A DNA stretch of 64,000 bases, taken from NCBI GenBank assembly GCA_016709665.1, contig JADJMI010000003.1:243309-307308 (forward strand). The letters run 5' to 3'. This DNA is from Betaproteobacteria bacterium (lineage in GTDB: Bacteria; Pseudomonadota; Gammaproteobacteria; Burkholderiales; Usitatibacteraceae). Below are positions 18,115-26,251 of the stretch, one piece after another (positions within the stretch are counted from its first letter, which is position 1; the number at the start of each line of letters is the position of its first letter). Below the pieces are notes generated by a model. It was not told where the DNA came from. It saw only the letters and a program-made list of their open reading frames with translations, and did not search any database. The position numbers and the translations under genes were made by a program.

Positions 18115-20681
18115 GGGTCGATGCTCCTCCTCAGGAATCGTTCGATCTCGGCCGCGCAGTCGTCCGCGCGTTCGAGGGGTACCGCGTGGCCCGCGCCCGG
18201 GACGATCCGGACGGCCGCGCCGGGAATGCGCGCGGCCATCGCGGCCGCGATCGCGGAGAACTTCGGGTCGAGCTCGCCCGCCATCGCGAGGACGGGCATC
18301 GCGAGCCGTGCCAGCCGGTCGTGGACCGGCGCTTGCTCGCCGGTGCCGAACGCGCGCAACGCCGCCGCGAGCTTCGCCGGATCCTGCGCGAGGCGCTGCG
18401 CCCGCATCGGAGCCCGCAGCGATTCGTCCATCGACGCCTGCGTGGCGAAGAGCGGGTTCGCCTCCCACGCGCGGCTGAACGCTTCGATGCCGCCCTGCTC
18501 GATCGAGTCGGCCAGCGCCGCATCGGCCCGCGCCCGGTCCGCCCGCTCGGCATCGTCCTCGAGGCCCGGCGACGCGCCGACGAGCACGAGCGCGGCGACA
18601 CGCTCCGGATGCCGCAGGGCGAGCGACAACGCGAGCCGCCCGCCCAGCGAGTAACCCGCGAGCGCGAAACGTTCGACGCCGAGGCGGTCCAGCAGGTGGG
18701 CCACCTCGTCGGCGGCGCGATCGAGGCGCCATTCGCCCGCCGGGACCGGCGCATCCGTGCCGCCGTGACCCGGCAGGTCGGGAACGATGCAGCGCCGGCC
18801 CGGAAGGCGGTTCGCCACCGGCAGCCAGAATTCGCCGGTGCCGGTGAAGCCGTGCAGCAGCACGAGCGGGATGGCGGGCGCGAGGCCGCGGCGGCGCACG
18901 CGCCACGCGAAGTGCCCGACCTCGATGCGATCGGCATGCACCGCCGGCAGGCGCACGAGCATCGACTGCTCGCGCACGGTCTCCCGGCGGTCCGTCCGCC
19001 ACTGGATCACCTGGCATCCGCCCTGCGAGAAAGCGGCGTCCGCGAGCGCCGCCACCGCGCCCAGCGACGGCGCGAGGGCGTGCGCGAGGCGCGAAGCGCG
19101 CGAGACGGCCTCGAGATCGCAGCCCTGCGGCGTGCCGAAGAGCGGCTCGAAGAGCGCTTCGTGCTTCGCGACGGGCAGGTGCGAGAAGATGCCGCCGCCG
19201 TCGTTGTCGAGCAGCAGGACCGCGACCGCCGCCGTCGCCTCGCGCAGCGCGCGCAAGCCACCGGCGTCGTGCAGGTAGGCGAGATCGCCCGTGACGAGCA
19301 GGAGGGGACGCCCCGTGCCGAGCGCCACGCCGGCCGCCGTGGAAGCGATGCCGTCGATCCCGTTCGCGCCGCGGTTCGCGAACACCTCGCATCCCTCGGC
19401 CAGCGCGGTCACGTACATCTCGGCCCAGCGGATCGGCATGCTCGAGGATAGAAAGAGCGAGCCTCCCGCGGGCAGCGCGGCGCAGGCGGTCACCACCGCG
19501 GCCGCTTCGGCCGGCGCGCGTTCCGCGAGCGATCGCGCGTTCGCGTCGGCTTCCCGCAGCAGGCGCAACCAGCCGGCCGCCGCCGGGTTCGCGCGGGCCT
19601 TCGCCGCGAGCGCCTCGCACACCGGGGCCGCCGGCCCCACGACCACGCGGCCCACGATGCCGTCCGGGTCGCGCCGGCGGGCATCGGGCTGCAGGGCCAC
19701 GAGTTCCGGCCGGTGGCGCGCGAGCCACGTCGCAATCGTCTTGGAGGTCGGGATGCCGCCCAGGCGCAGGACGAAATCGGGCGCGAGGGCCGCGAAGGCC
19801 TCGTCGCGAAGGAAGAGATCCGCGTGGGAGCAGCGCACGACGCCTTCGGGCGTGGCGCCGGCCCGCAGTCCCGAGGCGATGTCCGCGAGGACGGGACAGC
19901 CGGCCGCGCGGGCCAGGGCGAAGACGGTTCGGGCCTGCGCGACCCGCACGGCATCGGGGCCGGCGACGATGAGCGGCCGCTCCGCCCGGGCGAGCCGGTC
20001 GGCGAGTTGCGCGATCGCCTCCGGCGCGGGCATCCCGGATTCCGGCGGCGCGAGGGCGGGCACGGCGTCGCGCAGGGCCGTCGCCTCCGCATCCCATTGC
20101 GCGTCGAGCGCATCCCCGTCGCCGGGCGCGGGCAGCAGCGGCTCGCGCAGCGGCACGTTGAGGTGCGCCGGTCCGCCGGCTTCGAGCGCCACCCGGCACG
20201 CTTCGCGCGCTTCGCGGGCCGCCATCGCCGGATCGAGCCCGGCATCGCCGGGACAGGGCAGGTCGCGGAAATGACGCGCGTGCGTGCCGTAGAGATTCAC
20301 CTGGTCGATGGTCTGCGAGGCGCCGGTGCCGCGAAGCTCCGGGGGCCGGTCCGCGGTGACGGCGACGAGCGGCACGCCCGCGAGGAAAGCCTCGGCCATC
20401 GCCGGCAGGTAGTTGGCGGCCGCCGTTCCGGACGTGCACACCGCCGCCACGGGCCGGCCCGTGGCCTTGGCGAGGCCGAGCGCCAGGAAGGCCGCCGACC
20501 GCTCGTCCACCTGGACGTGCAGGCGCACGCGCGATTCGGCCTTCAGGGCGAAGGCGAGGGGCGAGGAGCGCGAGCCGGGGCTCAGCACCGCCTCGCGCAG
20601 GCCGCCGGCCACGAGGCCTTCGACGAGCGCGCGGGCCCAGAAAAGGTTGGCGGGGGCGACGGCGAAGCCGTCGAGGATCAC
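18111..20681 (-). CDS. menD: MenD-MenH fusion: SEPHCHC synthase and SHCHC synthase in one chain
   Basis: 856-residue bifunctional protein. Residues 1 to about 570 are MenD, the ThDP enzyme joining isochorismate and 2-oxoglutarate: [15 protein letters not shown], the ThDP-activating Glu in [21 protein letters not shown], and the ThDP/Mg site GDLAYLHD with [11 protein letters not shown]. From about 585 it is MenH, an alpha/beta hydrolase that expels pyruvate: [12 protein letters not shown], nucleophile Ser in AGYSLGGR, Asp in GELDPKF, His in GAGHAVPL. No stop codon occurs in any frame across about 170 bases of the junction, so one indel cannot explain the fusion. Met574 could be an internal start, but no good ribosome site precedes it. 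The GTG start overlaps the menF stop (GTGA). Confidence 0.92.
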   Translation of the reverse strand: MILDGFAVAPANLFWARALVEGLVAGGLREAVLSPGSRSSPLAFALKAESRVRLHVQVDERSAAFLALGLAKATGRPVAAVCTSGTAAANYLPAMAEAFLAGVPLVAVTADRPPELRGTGASQTIDQVNLYGTHARHFRDLPCPGDAGLDPAMAAREAREACRVALEAGGPAHLNVPLREPLLPAPGDGDALDAQWDAEATALRDAVPALAPPESGMPAPEAIAQLADRLARAERPLIVAGPDAVRVAQARTVFALARAAGCPVLADIASGLRAGATPEGVVRCSHADLFLRDEAFAALAPDFVLRLGGIPTSKTIATWLARHRPELVALQPDARRRDPDGIVGRVVVGPAAPVCEALAAKARANPAAAGWLRLLREADANARSLAERAPAEAAAVVTACAALPAGGSLFLSSSMPIRWAEMYVTALAEGCEVFANRGANGIDGIASTAAGVALGTGRPLLLVTGDLAYLHDAGGLRALREATAAVAVLLLDNDGGGIFSHLPVAKHEALFEPLFGTPQGCDLEAVSRASRLAHALAPSLGAVAALADAAFSQGGCQVIQWRTDRRETVREQSMLVRLPAVHADRIEVGHFAWRVRRRGLAPAIPLVLLHGFTGTGEFWLPVANRLPGRRCIVPDLPGHGGTDAPVPAGEWRLDRAADEVAHLLDRLGVERFALAGYSLGGRLALSLALRHPERVAALVLVGASPGLEDDAERADRARADAALADSIEQGGIEAFSRAWEANPLFATQASMDESLRAPMRAQRLAQDPAKLAAALRAFGTGEQAPVHDRLARLAMPVLAMAGELDPKFSAIAAAMAARIPGAAVRIVPGAGHAVPLERADDCAAEIERFLRRSIDP

Positions 20682-22033
20682 GCCCGCTCCGCGAAAAGAT
20701 GGATGAACGACGCCGCCTTGCGCGCGGTCTCGTCCCATTCCGCCGCCGGGTCGGAGCCGCGCACGATGCCCGCGCCACCGAAGGCCGTCATCCGCCGGCC
20801 GCGCACGATGCCCGAGCGGATGGCCACGGCGAAATCCGAGGCGTCCGTGCCGATCCAGCCGACGAGCCCGGCATACCAGCCGCGCGGACGCCCTTCGAGA
20901 TCGCGGATGAGGTCCATCGCGCGGTGGCGCGGCGAGCCGCCGACGGCCGCCGTGGGATGCAGGCTCGCGACGAGCGCGCCGATGCCCGTGCCTTCCCGCA
21001 GGCGCGCGCGGATCGGGCTCCAGAGGTGCTGCACTTCGGCGAGCGCGAGGATGCGCGGCGTCGCGGGCGATTCGAGTCCCTCGACGTGCGGCGCGATGGC
21101 CTCGAGGATCTCCTCGAGCACGATGCGGTGCTCGCGGCCGTCCTTCTCGCTCGCGAGGAGCGCCGCGGCATTGCGCGCCTCTTCCTGCGGCGTCACGCCG
21201 CGAACGCTCGTGCCGGCGAGGCAATCGCAGGCGATCGCGCTCGCGCGCTGCGAGACGAGCCGCTCGGGCGTCGCCCCGACGAACGCCGACTCGCCCGAGA
21301 AGCGCAGGCAGAAGCGAAGGCCGTGGGGATCGCGGCGGTCCACGAGGCGAAGCACCTCCCACGCATCGATCGGTTCCTCGGCCTCGAGGACGATGTCGCG
21401 CGCGAGGACGACCTTGCGCACCTCGCCCGACTCGATCGCGGTGAGCACGGCCCGCACGGCGCTCGTCCAGCGGTCGCGGGATTCGGGGTCGGCGATGCGG
21501 CGCATCGGGATGGGGGCCGGCGGGGCGCACGGCTCGCCCGCGGCCTTCCCGAGTCTCGCGAGGAGCGCGTTCGCCTCGGCGGGCGGCGTGCCCATCACCA
21601 TCACGTCGGCGCGTCCGCCGGCCTCGCGAACGAGGATGCGCGGCAGCACGAAGCGGGCCGCGATGCCCTCGGGCCAGTCGTCGCGGGCGCGGTCGCGCGG
21701 GTCGAAGGCGATGCCCCCGACATAGCGCACGAGCGAGGGGTCCGGCGCGAGGCTCGCGAGGAGCCGCAAGCGCTCGCGGGCGCGATCGATGGCTTCGAGC
21801 GCCGCCTCCGGACCGGCGCCTGCCGGGGCCTCGATGACGTCGAGTTCGCCCAGGGCGAGCCAGCGAACGCCCTCGTCGTGGGAATCCGACCAGCCGGCCT
21901 GCGGCACGAAAGGCGCGTCGGCGCCCAGCCGGGACGGCAGCGCGAAGGGATGCGGGCAGTCGATCGTCGCGCGGACGAATCCCGCGGCGAGGCCCGGCGC
22001 GCGCGCCAGGGTCGACGACAAAACTTCGTCCAC
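20678..22033 (-). CDS. menF: Isochorismate synthase
   Basis: 451-residue chorismate-binding enzyme converting chorismate to isochorismate, the first step into menaquinone. Conserved MST-family blocks are visible: [26 protein letters not shown], the AGTSVRG block with the following E-R/K pattern ([15 protein letters not shown]), [12 protein letters not shown] and [10 protein letters not shown] siderophore role (EntC-like) is less likely given the men genes behind it. The start is taken as GTG 22033, though its ribosome site is poor. A TATAAT box lies about 70 bases upstream. Confidence 0.9.
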   Translation of the reverse strand: MDEVLSSTLARAPGLAAGFVRATIDCPHPFALPSRLGADAPFVPQAGWSDSHDEGVRWLALGELDVIEAPAGAGPEAALEAIDRARERLRLLASLAPDPSLVRYVGGIAFDPRDRARDDWPEGIAARFVLPRILVREAGGRADVMVMGTPPAEANALLARLGKAAGEPCAPPAPIPMRRIADPESRDRWTSAVRAVLTAIESGEVRKVVLARDIVLEAEEPIDAWEVLRLVDRRDPHGLRFCLRFSGESAFVGATPERLVSQRASAIACDCLAGTSVRGVTPQEEARNAAALLASEKDGREHRIVLEEILEAIAPHVEGLESPATPRILALAEVQHLWSPIRARLREGTGIGALVASLHPTAAVGGSPRHRAMDLIRDLEGRPRGWYAGLVGWIGTDASDFAVAIRSGIVRGRRMTAFGGAGIVRGSDPAAEWDETARKAASFIHLFAERA

Positions 22034-22102
22034 GGAGGTCTCGGGGCCTTTCCGACCGTCCGGTCCCGGGCGGGCACCGGCGGCTGTTCTTGGGATGGGG
22101 CG

Positions 22103-22108
22103 ATTATA
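22103..22108 (-). promoter_or_regulatory. Putative -10 box of the men operon
   Basis: A perfect TATAAT on the minus strand sits in the 108-bp gap between the LysR gene and menF, about 70 bases before the menF GTG. It is the only good -10 in the gap and would give a leader of about 60 bases for the menF-menDH-menB-menC-menE transcript. Confidence 0.55.
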
Positions 22109-22141
22109 AGGCGGGCCCCCGGGCGGGCGCCCTGCGATGGG

Positions 22142-23098
22142 TCAAATCGCCTTTCGCGCCTTCGGGGCCGGGGTCGCCCGGCCGTCGCGCCCGATCTCTT
22201 CCTGGAGCCATTCCACGAAGGCCCGGACCTCGCGCCGGCCCTCCGCCTGCGGCGCATAGACCGCGTGCAGGGCCCGGGGGATGCCGGCCCCGGGACCGAA
22301 GAGCCCCACCAGCCGGCCCTCGTCGATGAAGGAGGCCACGAGGGAACGCCGGCCGATGGCCACCCCCTGCCCGTGGAGCGCCGCGTGCAGCACCTGGTCG
22401 TACTGGTCGTAGGTGAGCGTGCCGCCCGGCACCAGGCCCGCGAGGCCGTGGGCCTCGAGCCAGGCCGCCCACGTGAGCCACGGCCAGCGGCCCTGCGGGT
22501 CGTGCAGCAGGAGCATCACGTGGCGGGCGAGATCCGATGGCTTCGCGAGCGGCGCCGCGGCGGACTTCAGGTAGGCCGGGCTCGCCACCGGCACCATGCG
22601 CTCGCCGACGAGCCGCACGGAACCCGGCGGCTCCCGCCCCGAAGGCACGTCGCGGATGGCGAGGTCGACGCCTTCGCGCGCCAGGTCCAGCACCTCGTGC
22701 GTGGCGGCGATGCGAACGTCGATGCCGGGATGGGTGGCGCGGAATCGCGCCAGGCGGGGCACGAGCCACAGCGAAGCGAAGGATACGGTGGAGGTGACGG
22801 TAAGCACGTGGGTTCGCGCCGAATCCCTCGCCTCGCGCGTGGCGGCACGCAACCCGGCGAGCGCCGTGGCCGCCGCGCGGGCATAGGCCAGGCCGGCGGG
22901 CGTGAGCGCGAGGGCCTTGTGCCGCCGCTCGAAGAGCTTCACGCCGAGGAACTGCTCCAGCGCCTGGACCTGCCGGCTCACGGCCGACTGGGTGACGAAC
23001 AACTCCTCGCCCGCGAGCGTGAAGGACAGGTGGCGCGCGGCGGCCTCGAAGCCGCGAACGAGGTCCAGGGGCGGCAGGGGGCGGTTCGGATTATGCAT
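22142..23098 (-). CDS. LysR-family transcriptional regulator (GcvA-like)
   Basis: 318 residues. The N-terminal winged helix-turn-helix (LDLVRGFEAAARHLSFTLAGEELFVTQSAVSRQVQALE) is typical LysR, and the effector domain (about 95-300) contains the GcvA-like stretch GVDLAIRDVPSG. It diverges from the DUF2917 gene, a pairing often seen in betaproteobacteria, and probably controls that gene and itself. It could also influence the men operon lying 108 bases downstream on the same strand, but that operon has its own -10 box. Confidence 0.9.
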   Translation of the reverse strand: MHNPNRPLPPLDLVRGFEAAARHLSFTLAGEELFVTQSAVSRQVQALEQFLGVKLFERRHKALALTPAGLAYARAAATALAGLRAATREARDSARTHVLTVTSTVSFASLWLVPRLARFRATHPGIDVRIAATHEVLDLAREGVDLAIRDVPSGREPPGSVRLVGERMVPVASPAYLKSAAAPLAKPSDLARHVMLLLHDPQGRWPWLTWAAWLEAHGLAGLVPGGTLTYDQYDQVLHAALHGQGVAIGRRSLVASFIDEGRLVGLFGPGAGIPRALHAVYAPQAEGRREVRAFVEWLQEEIGRDGRATPAPKARKAI

Positions 23099-23114
23099 GC
23101 GTCAGGATCATGCA
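23094..23114. promoter_or_regulatory. Candidate LysR operator
   Basis: TGCATG-N9-CATGCA is a perfect inverted repeat (23094-23099 and 23109-23114) that fits the T-N11-A scheme of LysR sites. It overlaps the regulator's own start codon and lies about 105 bases before the divergent DUF2917 gene. Confidence 0.5.
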
Positions 23115-23217
23115 AGACATTCCGGGTTCTCGTTTGCGATGCCCCATCGTCTCGGGAGAATGGCGCCATTCCGGGAGCATTCTGCATTCCCGCCAAGCAT
23201 CCAGCAAGGAGACCGCC

Positions 23218-23478
23218 ATGCACCTCGTCCTCGACACGCCCCGATTCGCCCTCGCGCCCGGCCAGGTCGTCAGCCTCGACGACGCCTGCGGCGCCCTCAT
23301 CGAACCCACCGGCGGTCGCCTCTGGATCACCGAGGAAGGCGAAAGACGGGATTTCGTGGTCCGCCCCGGCGAGACTTTCATCGTCTCGCGCGGCGGGCGC
23401 ACCGTGGTGCAGGCCGTCGACCCGGCCTGGGTCACCCTGCACGAGGGATTCCTCCCGTGCGTGGCCAACGACATCTAG
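23218..23478 (+). CDS. DUF2917 protein
   Basis: 86-residue small beta-rich protein of the DUF2917 family (MHLVLDTPRFALAPGQVVSLD, then GGRLWITEEGERRDFVVRPGETFIVSRGG), with a cupin-like run of strands but no metal-binding His set. Function is unknown. AAGGAG lies 7 bases before the ATG at 23218. It diverges from the LysR gene, and the shared gap with a candidate operator suggests LysR control. Confidence 0.8.
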   Translation: MHLVLDTPRFALAPGQVVSLDDACGALIEPTGGRLWITEEGERRDFVVRPGETFIVSRGGRTVVQAVDPAWVTLHEGFLPCVANDI

Positions 23479-23486
23479 GGGCCGGA

Positions 23487-23645
23487 ATGGAAACCACGGA
23501 CGGCGAACCGCAGGCGGATTGCCACGGGACCCGGACGGCGATCGGCCGTTGGTTCGACGCGCTGCTCGCCGCGATCGGCGACTGGCTCGACGGGCCTAGC
23601 CGGACGCCGCTGCCCGATCCAGGAGCATCGCGTCGCCGTAGCTGA
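23487..23645 (+). CDS. Possible small protein downstream of DUF2917
   Basis: 52-codon frame starting 8 bases after the DUF2917 stop with a weak ribosome site. It includes a plausible amphipathic segment ([15 protein letters not shown]) but overlaps the last 50 bases of queA on the other strand, and no family is recognised. It is listed as a possibility only. Confidence 0.25.
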   Translation: METTDGEPQADCHGTRTAIGRWFDALLAAIGDWLDGPSRTPLPDPGASRRRS

Positions 23646-24630
23646 AGAACCGGTAGCGGTGGTCGACGGCGTGCGCGTAGGCGCGCCGGATCGGATCCAC
23701 GCCCGAGAACGCGGACACCAGCATGAGCAGCGTCGATTTCGGCAGGTGGAAATTGGTGACCAGGCGGTCGACGACCCGGAAATCGAATCCCGGGACGATG
23801 AAAAGCCGCGTCTCGGCCGCCCCGGCGCGCAGTTCCCCCGCGCGGGCGGCCGACTCGAGCGCCCGCAGCGTCGTCGTGCCGGCCGCGATCACGCGCCCCT
23901 TCCTCGCCTTCGCGTTCGCGACGGCGGCGACCGTGGCCTCGGGAATGCTGTACCACTCCTCGTGCATGACGTGCGAGGCGATGTCGTCGCGGACCGGCTG
24001 GAAGGTGCCCGCGCCCACGTGCAGCGTCACCCTCGCGGACTCGACGCCCCTCGCCGAGAGCGCGGCGAGCATCGGTTCGTCGAAATGCAGGCCCGCCGTC
24101 GGCGCCGCGACGGCGCCCGGCACGCTCGCGTACACGGTCTGGTAGCGCGACTCGTCTTCCGCCCCCGGCGCGTGCGTGATGTAGGGCGGCAGCGGCACCT
24201 CGCCGTGCGCCTCGAGCACCTCGTGGACCGTGCGGCCCTGCGCGTGGAAGCGCAGCACGAAGAGGTCGTCCTGGCGGCCCGTGACCTCGGCCTCGACGCC
24301 CGGCGCGAACACGAGGCGCCGTCCCGGCTTGGGCGTCTTGCTCGCGCGCACGTGCGCGAGGGCGCTTCCGTCCGCGAGCACGCGCTCGACGAGCGCCTCG
24401 ACTTCGCCGCCCGTGTCCTTGCGCCCTCGAAGCCGCGCCTTCACCACGCGCGTGTCGTTGAAGACGAACAGGTCCCCCGCCGAGACGAGCCCGGGCAGGT
24501 CGCGGAACATCCGGTCGACGATCGCCCCGTCCGCGGCGACGTGCAGCAGGCGGCTCGCGCCCCGCTCGGCGGCGGGGTGCTGGGCGATCAATTCGGGGGG
24601 CAGGTCGAAATCGAAGTCGGAGAGGCGCAC
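23596..24630 (-). CDS. queA: S-adenosylmethionine:tRNA ribosyltransferase-isomerase
   Basis: 344 residues. QueA moves the ribosyl part of SAM onto preQ1 in tRNA to make epoxyqueuosine. Family blocks are clear: [66 protein letters not shown] and [17 protein letters not shown]. The start is GTG 24630, 7 bases after a TATAAT box, so the message may be leaderless. It diverges from the tRNA-Leu gene. No tgt or other queuosine gene lies in the window. Confidence 0.95.
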   Translation of the reverse strand: MRLSDFDFDLPPELIAQHPAAERGASRLLHVAADGAIVDRMFRDLPGLVSAGDLFVFNDTRVVKARLRGRKDTGGEVEALVERVLADGSALAHVRASKTPKPGRRLVFAPGVEAEVTGRQDDLFVLRFHAQGRTVHEVLEAHGEVPLPPYITHAPGAEDESRYQTVYASVPGAVAAPTAGLHFDEPMLAALSARGVESARVTLHVGAGTFQPVRDDIASHVMHEEWYSIPEATVAAVANAKARKGRVIAAGTTTLRALESAARAGELRAGAAETRLFIVPGFDFRVVDRLVTNFHLPKSTLLMLVSAFSGVDPIRRAYAHAVDHRYRFFSYGDAMLLDRAAASG

Positions 24631-24637
24631 CGGGGAG

Positions 24638-24645
24638 ATTATAAT
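24638..24645. promoter_or_regulatory. Bidirectional -10 palindrome for queA and tRNA-Leu
   Basis: ATTATAAT contains TATAAT on both strands: 24643-24638 facing queA and 24640-24645 facing the tRNA-Leu gene, whose mature 5' end is 26 bases on. Shared divergent transcription is inferred. Confidence 0.6.
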
Positions 24646-24670
24646 TCCCGCGTCGCTTTCCACTTTCCTC

Positions 24671-24757
24671 GCCGGGATGGCGGAACCGGTAGACGCAGCG
24701 GACTCAAAATCCGCCGGTGGCAACACCGTAAGGGTTCGAGTCCCTTTCCCGGCACCA
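24671..24757 (+). tRNA. tRNA-Leu (anticodon CAA)
   Basis: 87 bases including an encoded CCA. The acceptor stem GCCGGGA pairs with TCCCGGC (24747-24753), the discriminator is A, and the T-arm is GGGTTCGAGTCCC. The anticodon stem GCGGA/TCCGC closes the loop CTCAAAA, giving anticodon CAA, which reads UUG. The long variable arm (CGGTGGCAACACCG) confirms a class II tRNA. Confidence 0.96.
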
Positions 24758-24768
24758 ATTCCAAAAAA

Positions 24769-24833
24769 CCGGGGACAGGTGTAATCGGGGACAGGTGAAT
24801 TTTTCACCTGTCCCCGATTACACCTGTCCCCGG
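24769..24833. repeat. Palindromic GGGGACAGGTG repeat, probable bidirectional terminator
   Basis: The arms 24769-24799 and 24803-24833 are perfect inverted copies of 31 bp around a TTT loop. Each arm holds two copies of GGGGACAGGTG. It fills the gap between the tRNA-Leu gene and the convergent cyclo-ligase gene and can fold from either strand. It belongs to a dispersed family with members at 34311-34357 and 44697-44725. Confidence 0.9.
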
Positions 24834-24840
24834 ATTTGTC

Positions 24841-25452
24841 TCAGGCGCCTTCGAACGAGAGCGTGCCGTCGCCGCCGCGCCGGTAGAGGCCGCGCTCGGT
24901 GAGGACGCAGTCCACGGGAATGTCCCAGGACTGCGGCTTCACGGTGTCCATGCGCGCCAGCTCGAAGGTGACGCCGATCACGAACGGGCGCTTCGCGTAG
25001 CTCGCGAGCGTCCGGTCGAAGAAGCCCGCGCCGTAGCCGAGCCGGTACCCCTCGCCATCCCAGCCGTTCATGGGCAGCAGAACCCAGTCGGGAACGACCT
25101 CGCGCGAATCCTTCGGATAAGGGATGTCCAACGCGCCCATCGCGAGATCCACGCCGGGATGCCATTCCCGGAAGACGAGGGGCGTGCGCGGCGCGACCAC
25201 CACCGGCATCGCGGTGACGGCGCCACGGTCGCGCAGCCGCTTGGCGACGTAACGCGCGTCGTACTCGTTCTTGATGGGCCAGCAGAACCCGACCACGCCC
25301 TTGGCGAGGTCCGGAAAGCGCCGCTCGAGGCAATCGTCCATGCGCTCGCGCCAACCGGCGAGGGTCGCGGGGTCCACCGCCTCCCGCGCCGCCACGAGCC
25401 TCGTCCGCTCCTGCTTGCGCCAGGATTTCAGCGCGTCGAGATCCGTTTCCAT
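24841..25452 (-). CDS. 5-Formyltetrahydrofolate cyclo-ligase family protein
   Basis: 203 residues. The enzyme returns 5-formyl-THF to 5,10-methenyl-THF using ATP. Characteristic pieces include KSWRKQERTRLVAAREAV at the N-terminus, VVGFCWPIKNEYDARYV, a DWVLLPMNGWD segment and the nucleotide-binding RLGYGAGFFDRTLA near the C-terminus. The ATG 25452 starts METDLDALK. The gene ends 7 bases from the palindromic repeat and has a GATACACT-type -10 region close to its start. Confidence 0.9.
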   Translation of the reverse strand: METDLDALKSWRKQERTRLVAAREAVDPATLAGWRERMDDCLERRFPDLAKGVVGFCWPIKNEYDARYVAKRLRDRGAVTAMPVVVAPRTPLVFREWHPGVDLAMGALDIPYPKDSREVVPDWVLLPMNGWDGEGYRLGYGAGFFDRTLASYAKRPFVIGVTFELARMDTVKPQSWDIPVDCVLTERGLYRRGGDGTLSFEGA

Positions 25453-25551
25453 GCCGGCGAGTGTATCAGCCCCCGCGAGGGCCGCTCGTATACACTCGGC
25501 GCGAACGGGCGCGGCCCCTCGCGCGCCGCGGAGCACCCCACGGGAGGCGGC

Positions 25552-26076
25552 ATGCGCAAGGTCCTGCTCATCTTCAGCGAACTCACCGACGGCGACGTCG
25601 ACTGGCTCTCCAAGGCCGGCGAGCGCGTCGCCATCGCGGCGGGCGAGGTGCTCGTTCCGCTGGGCGCGAGGCTCGACAGCATCTGGTTCGTGCTCGACGG
25701 CGCCGTCACCGTGCACACCGCCGACGGCAAGGCCCTCGCGCAGATGGGCTCGGGCGAGATCGTGGGCGAGATGTCGCTCGTCGACCCCGCGCCCACCGCG
25801 GTGTCGGTGCGCGTATCGAGCGACGCGACGTTCCTGCGCATCTCCGACGACAAGGTGCGCGCCAAGACCGCCTCCGATCCGGCGTTCGCCGCGCGTTTCT
25901 ACCGCGCCCTGTGCGTCTTCCTCGCGAGCCGCCTGCGCAGCACGACGCGCCGCATGGGCTACGGCACCAACGACGAGGACGAGCACGCCAAGGACGAGCT
26001 CACCGACGACCTGCTGGACAACGTCCACCTGGCGGGTGCCCGGTTCGACCGGATGCTCAAGCGCCTCGCGGGCTAG
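25552..26076 (+). CDS. Cyclic-nucleotide-binding-fold protein of the peptide export locus
   Basis: 174 residues. Residues 20-115 form a CNBD beta-roll: GERVAIAAGEVLVPLGARLDSIWFVLDGAV, then the phosphate cassette region GEIVGEMSLVDPAPTAVSV. The cassette keeps the Glu, but the Arg that binds the cyclic phosphate in CRP-like proteins (R-T-A) is replaced (PTAV), so cAMP binding is doubtful. There is no DNA-binding domain; helices and an acidic tail follow (NDEDEHAKDELTDDLLDN). CNBD proteins are known companions of bacteriocin-type transport operons, and this one leads directly into such genes, 7 bases before the adaptor stub. GGGAGG precedes the ATG. Confidence 0.8.
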   Translation: MRKVLLIFSELTDGDVDWLSKAGERVAIAAGEVLVPLGARLDSIWFVLDGAVTVHTADGKALAQMGSGEIVGEMSLVDPAPTAVSVRVSSDATFLRISDDKVRAKTASDPAFAARFYRALCVFLASRLRSTTRRMGYGTNDEDEHAKDELTDDLLDNVHLAGARFDRMLKRLAG

Positions 26077-26083
26077 CGCCTCC

Positions 26084-26251
26084 ATGGCCTCGCGCGACTC
26101 CTCGCTCTTTCGCAAGACGGCGCTCGACCGGCTCGCCTCCCCGGAGCGTCTCGACGAGCGACCGCGCGTGCCCGCCTACCCCCGGCCGCTCCTCGCCGCC
26201 GCCTTCGTCCTCGCGGCCTGCGCCGCCGCGTTCGCCGCGTGGCTGCGGTAG
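26084..26251 (+). CDS. HlyD-like adaptor reduced to its N-terminal membrane anchor
   Basis: 55-residue protein. The start (SLFRKTALDRLASPERLD) matches the cytosolic N-terminus of HlyD-type adaptors in NHLM bacteriocin export systems, and it is followed by the single span (PLLAAAFVLAACAAAFAAWL). A full adaptor would continue for several hundred periplasmic residues, but the frame stops right after the span and the next gene already overlaps it by 13 bases. The periplasmic part is therefore absent, not frame-shifted. It may anchor or regulate the transporter, or it may be a relic left by deletion. Confidence 0.6.
   Translation: MASRDSSLFRKTALDRLASPERLDERPRVPAYPRPLLAAAFVLAACAAAFAAWLR

Noticed and set aside
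18111..20681. MenD-MenH fusion as an assembly artefact
   Set aside because: The window does contain indel errors, but the junction has no stop codon in any frame for about 170 bases and both halves are complete in one frame, so a single indel does not explain it.
26084..26251. HlyD stub as a frame-shift victim
   Set aside because: The next gene starts 13 bases before the stub ends, so the DNA for the missing periplasmic domain is absent in every frame.
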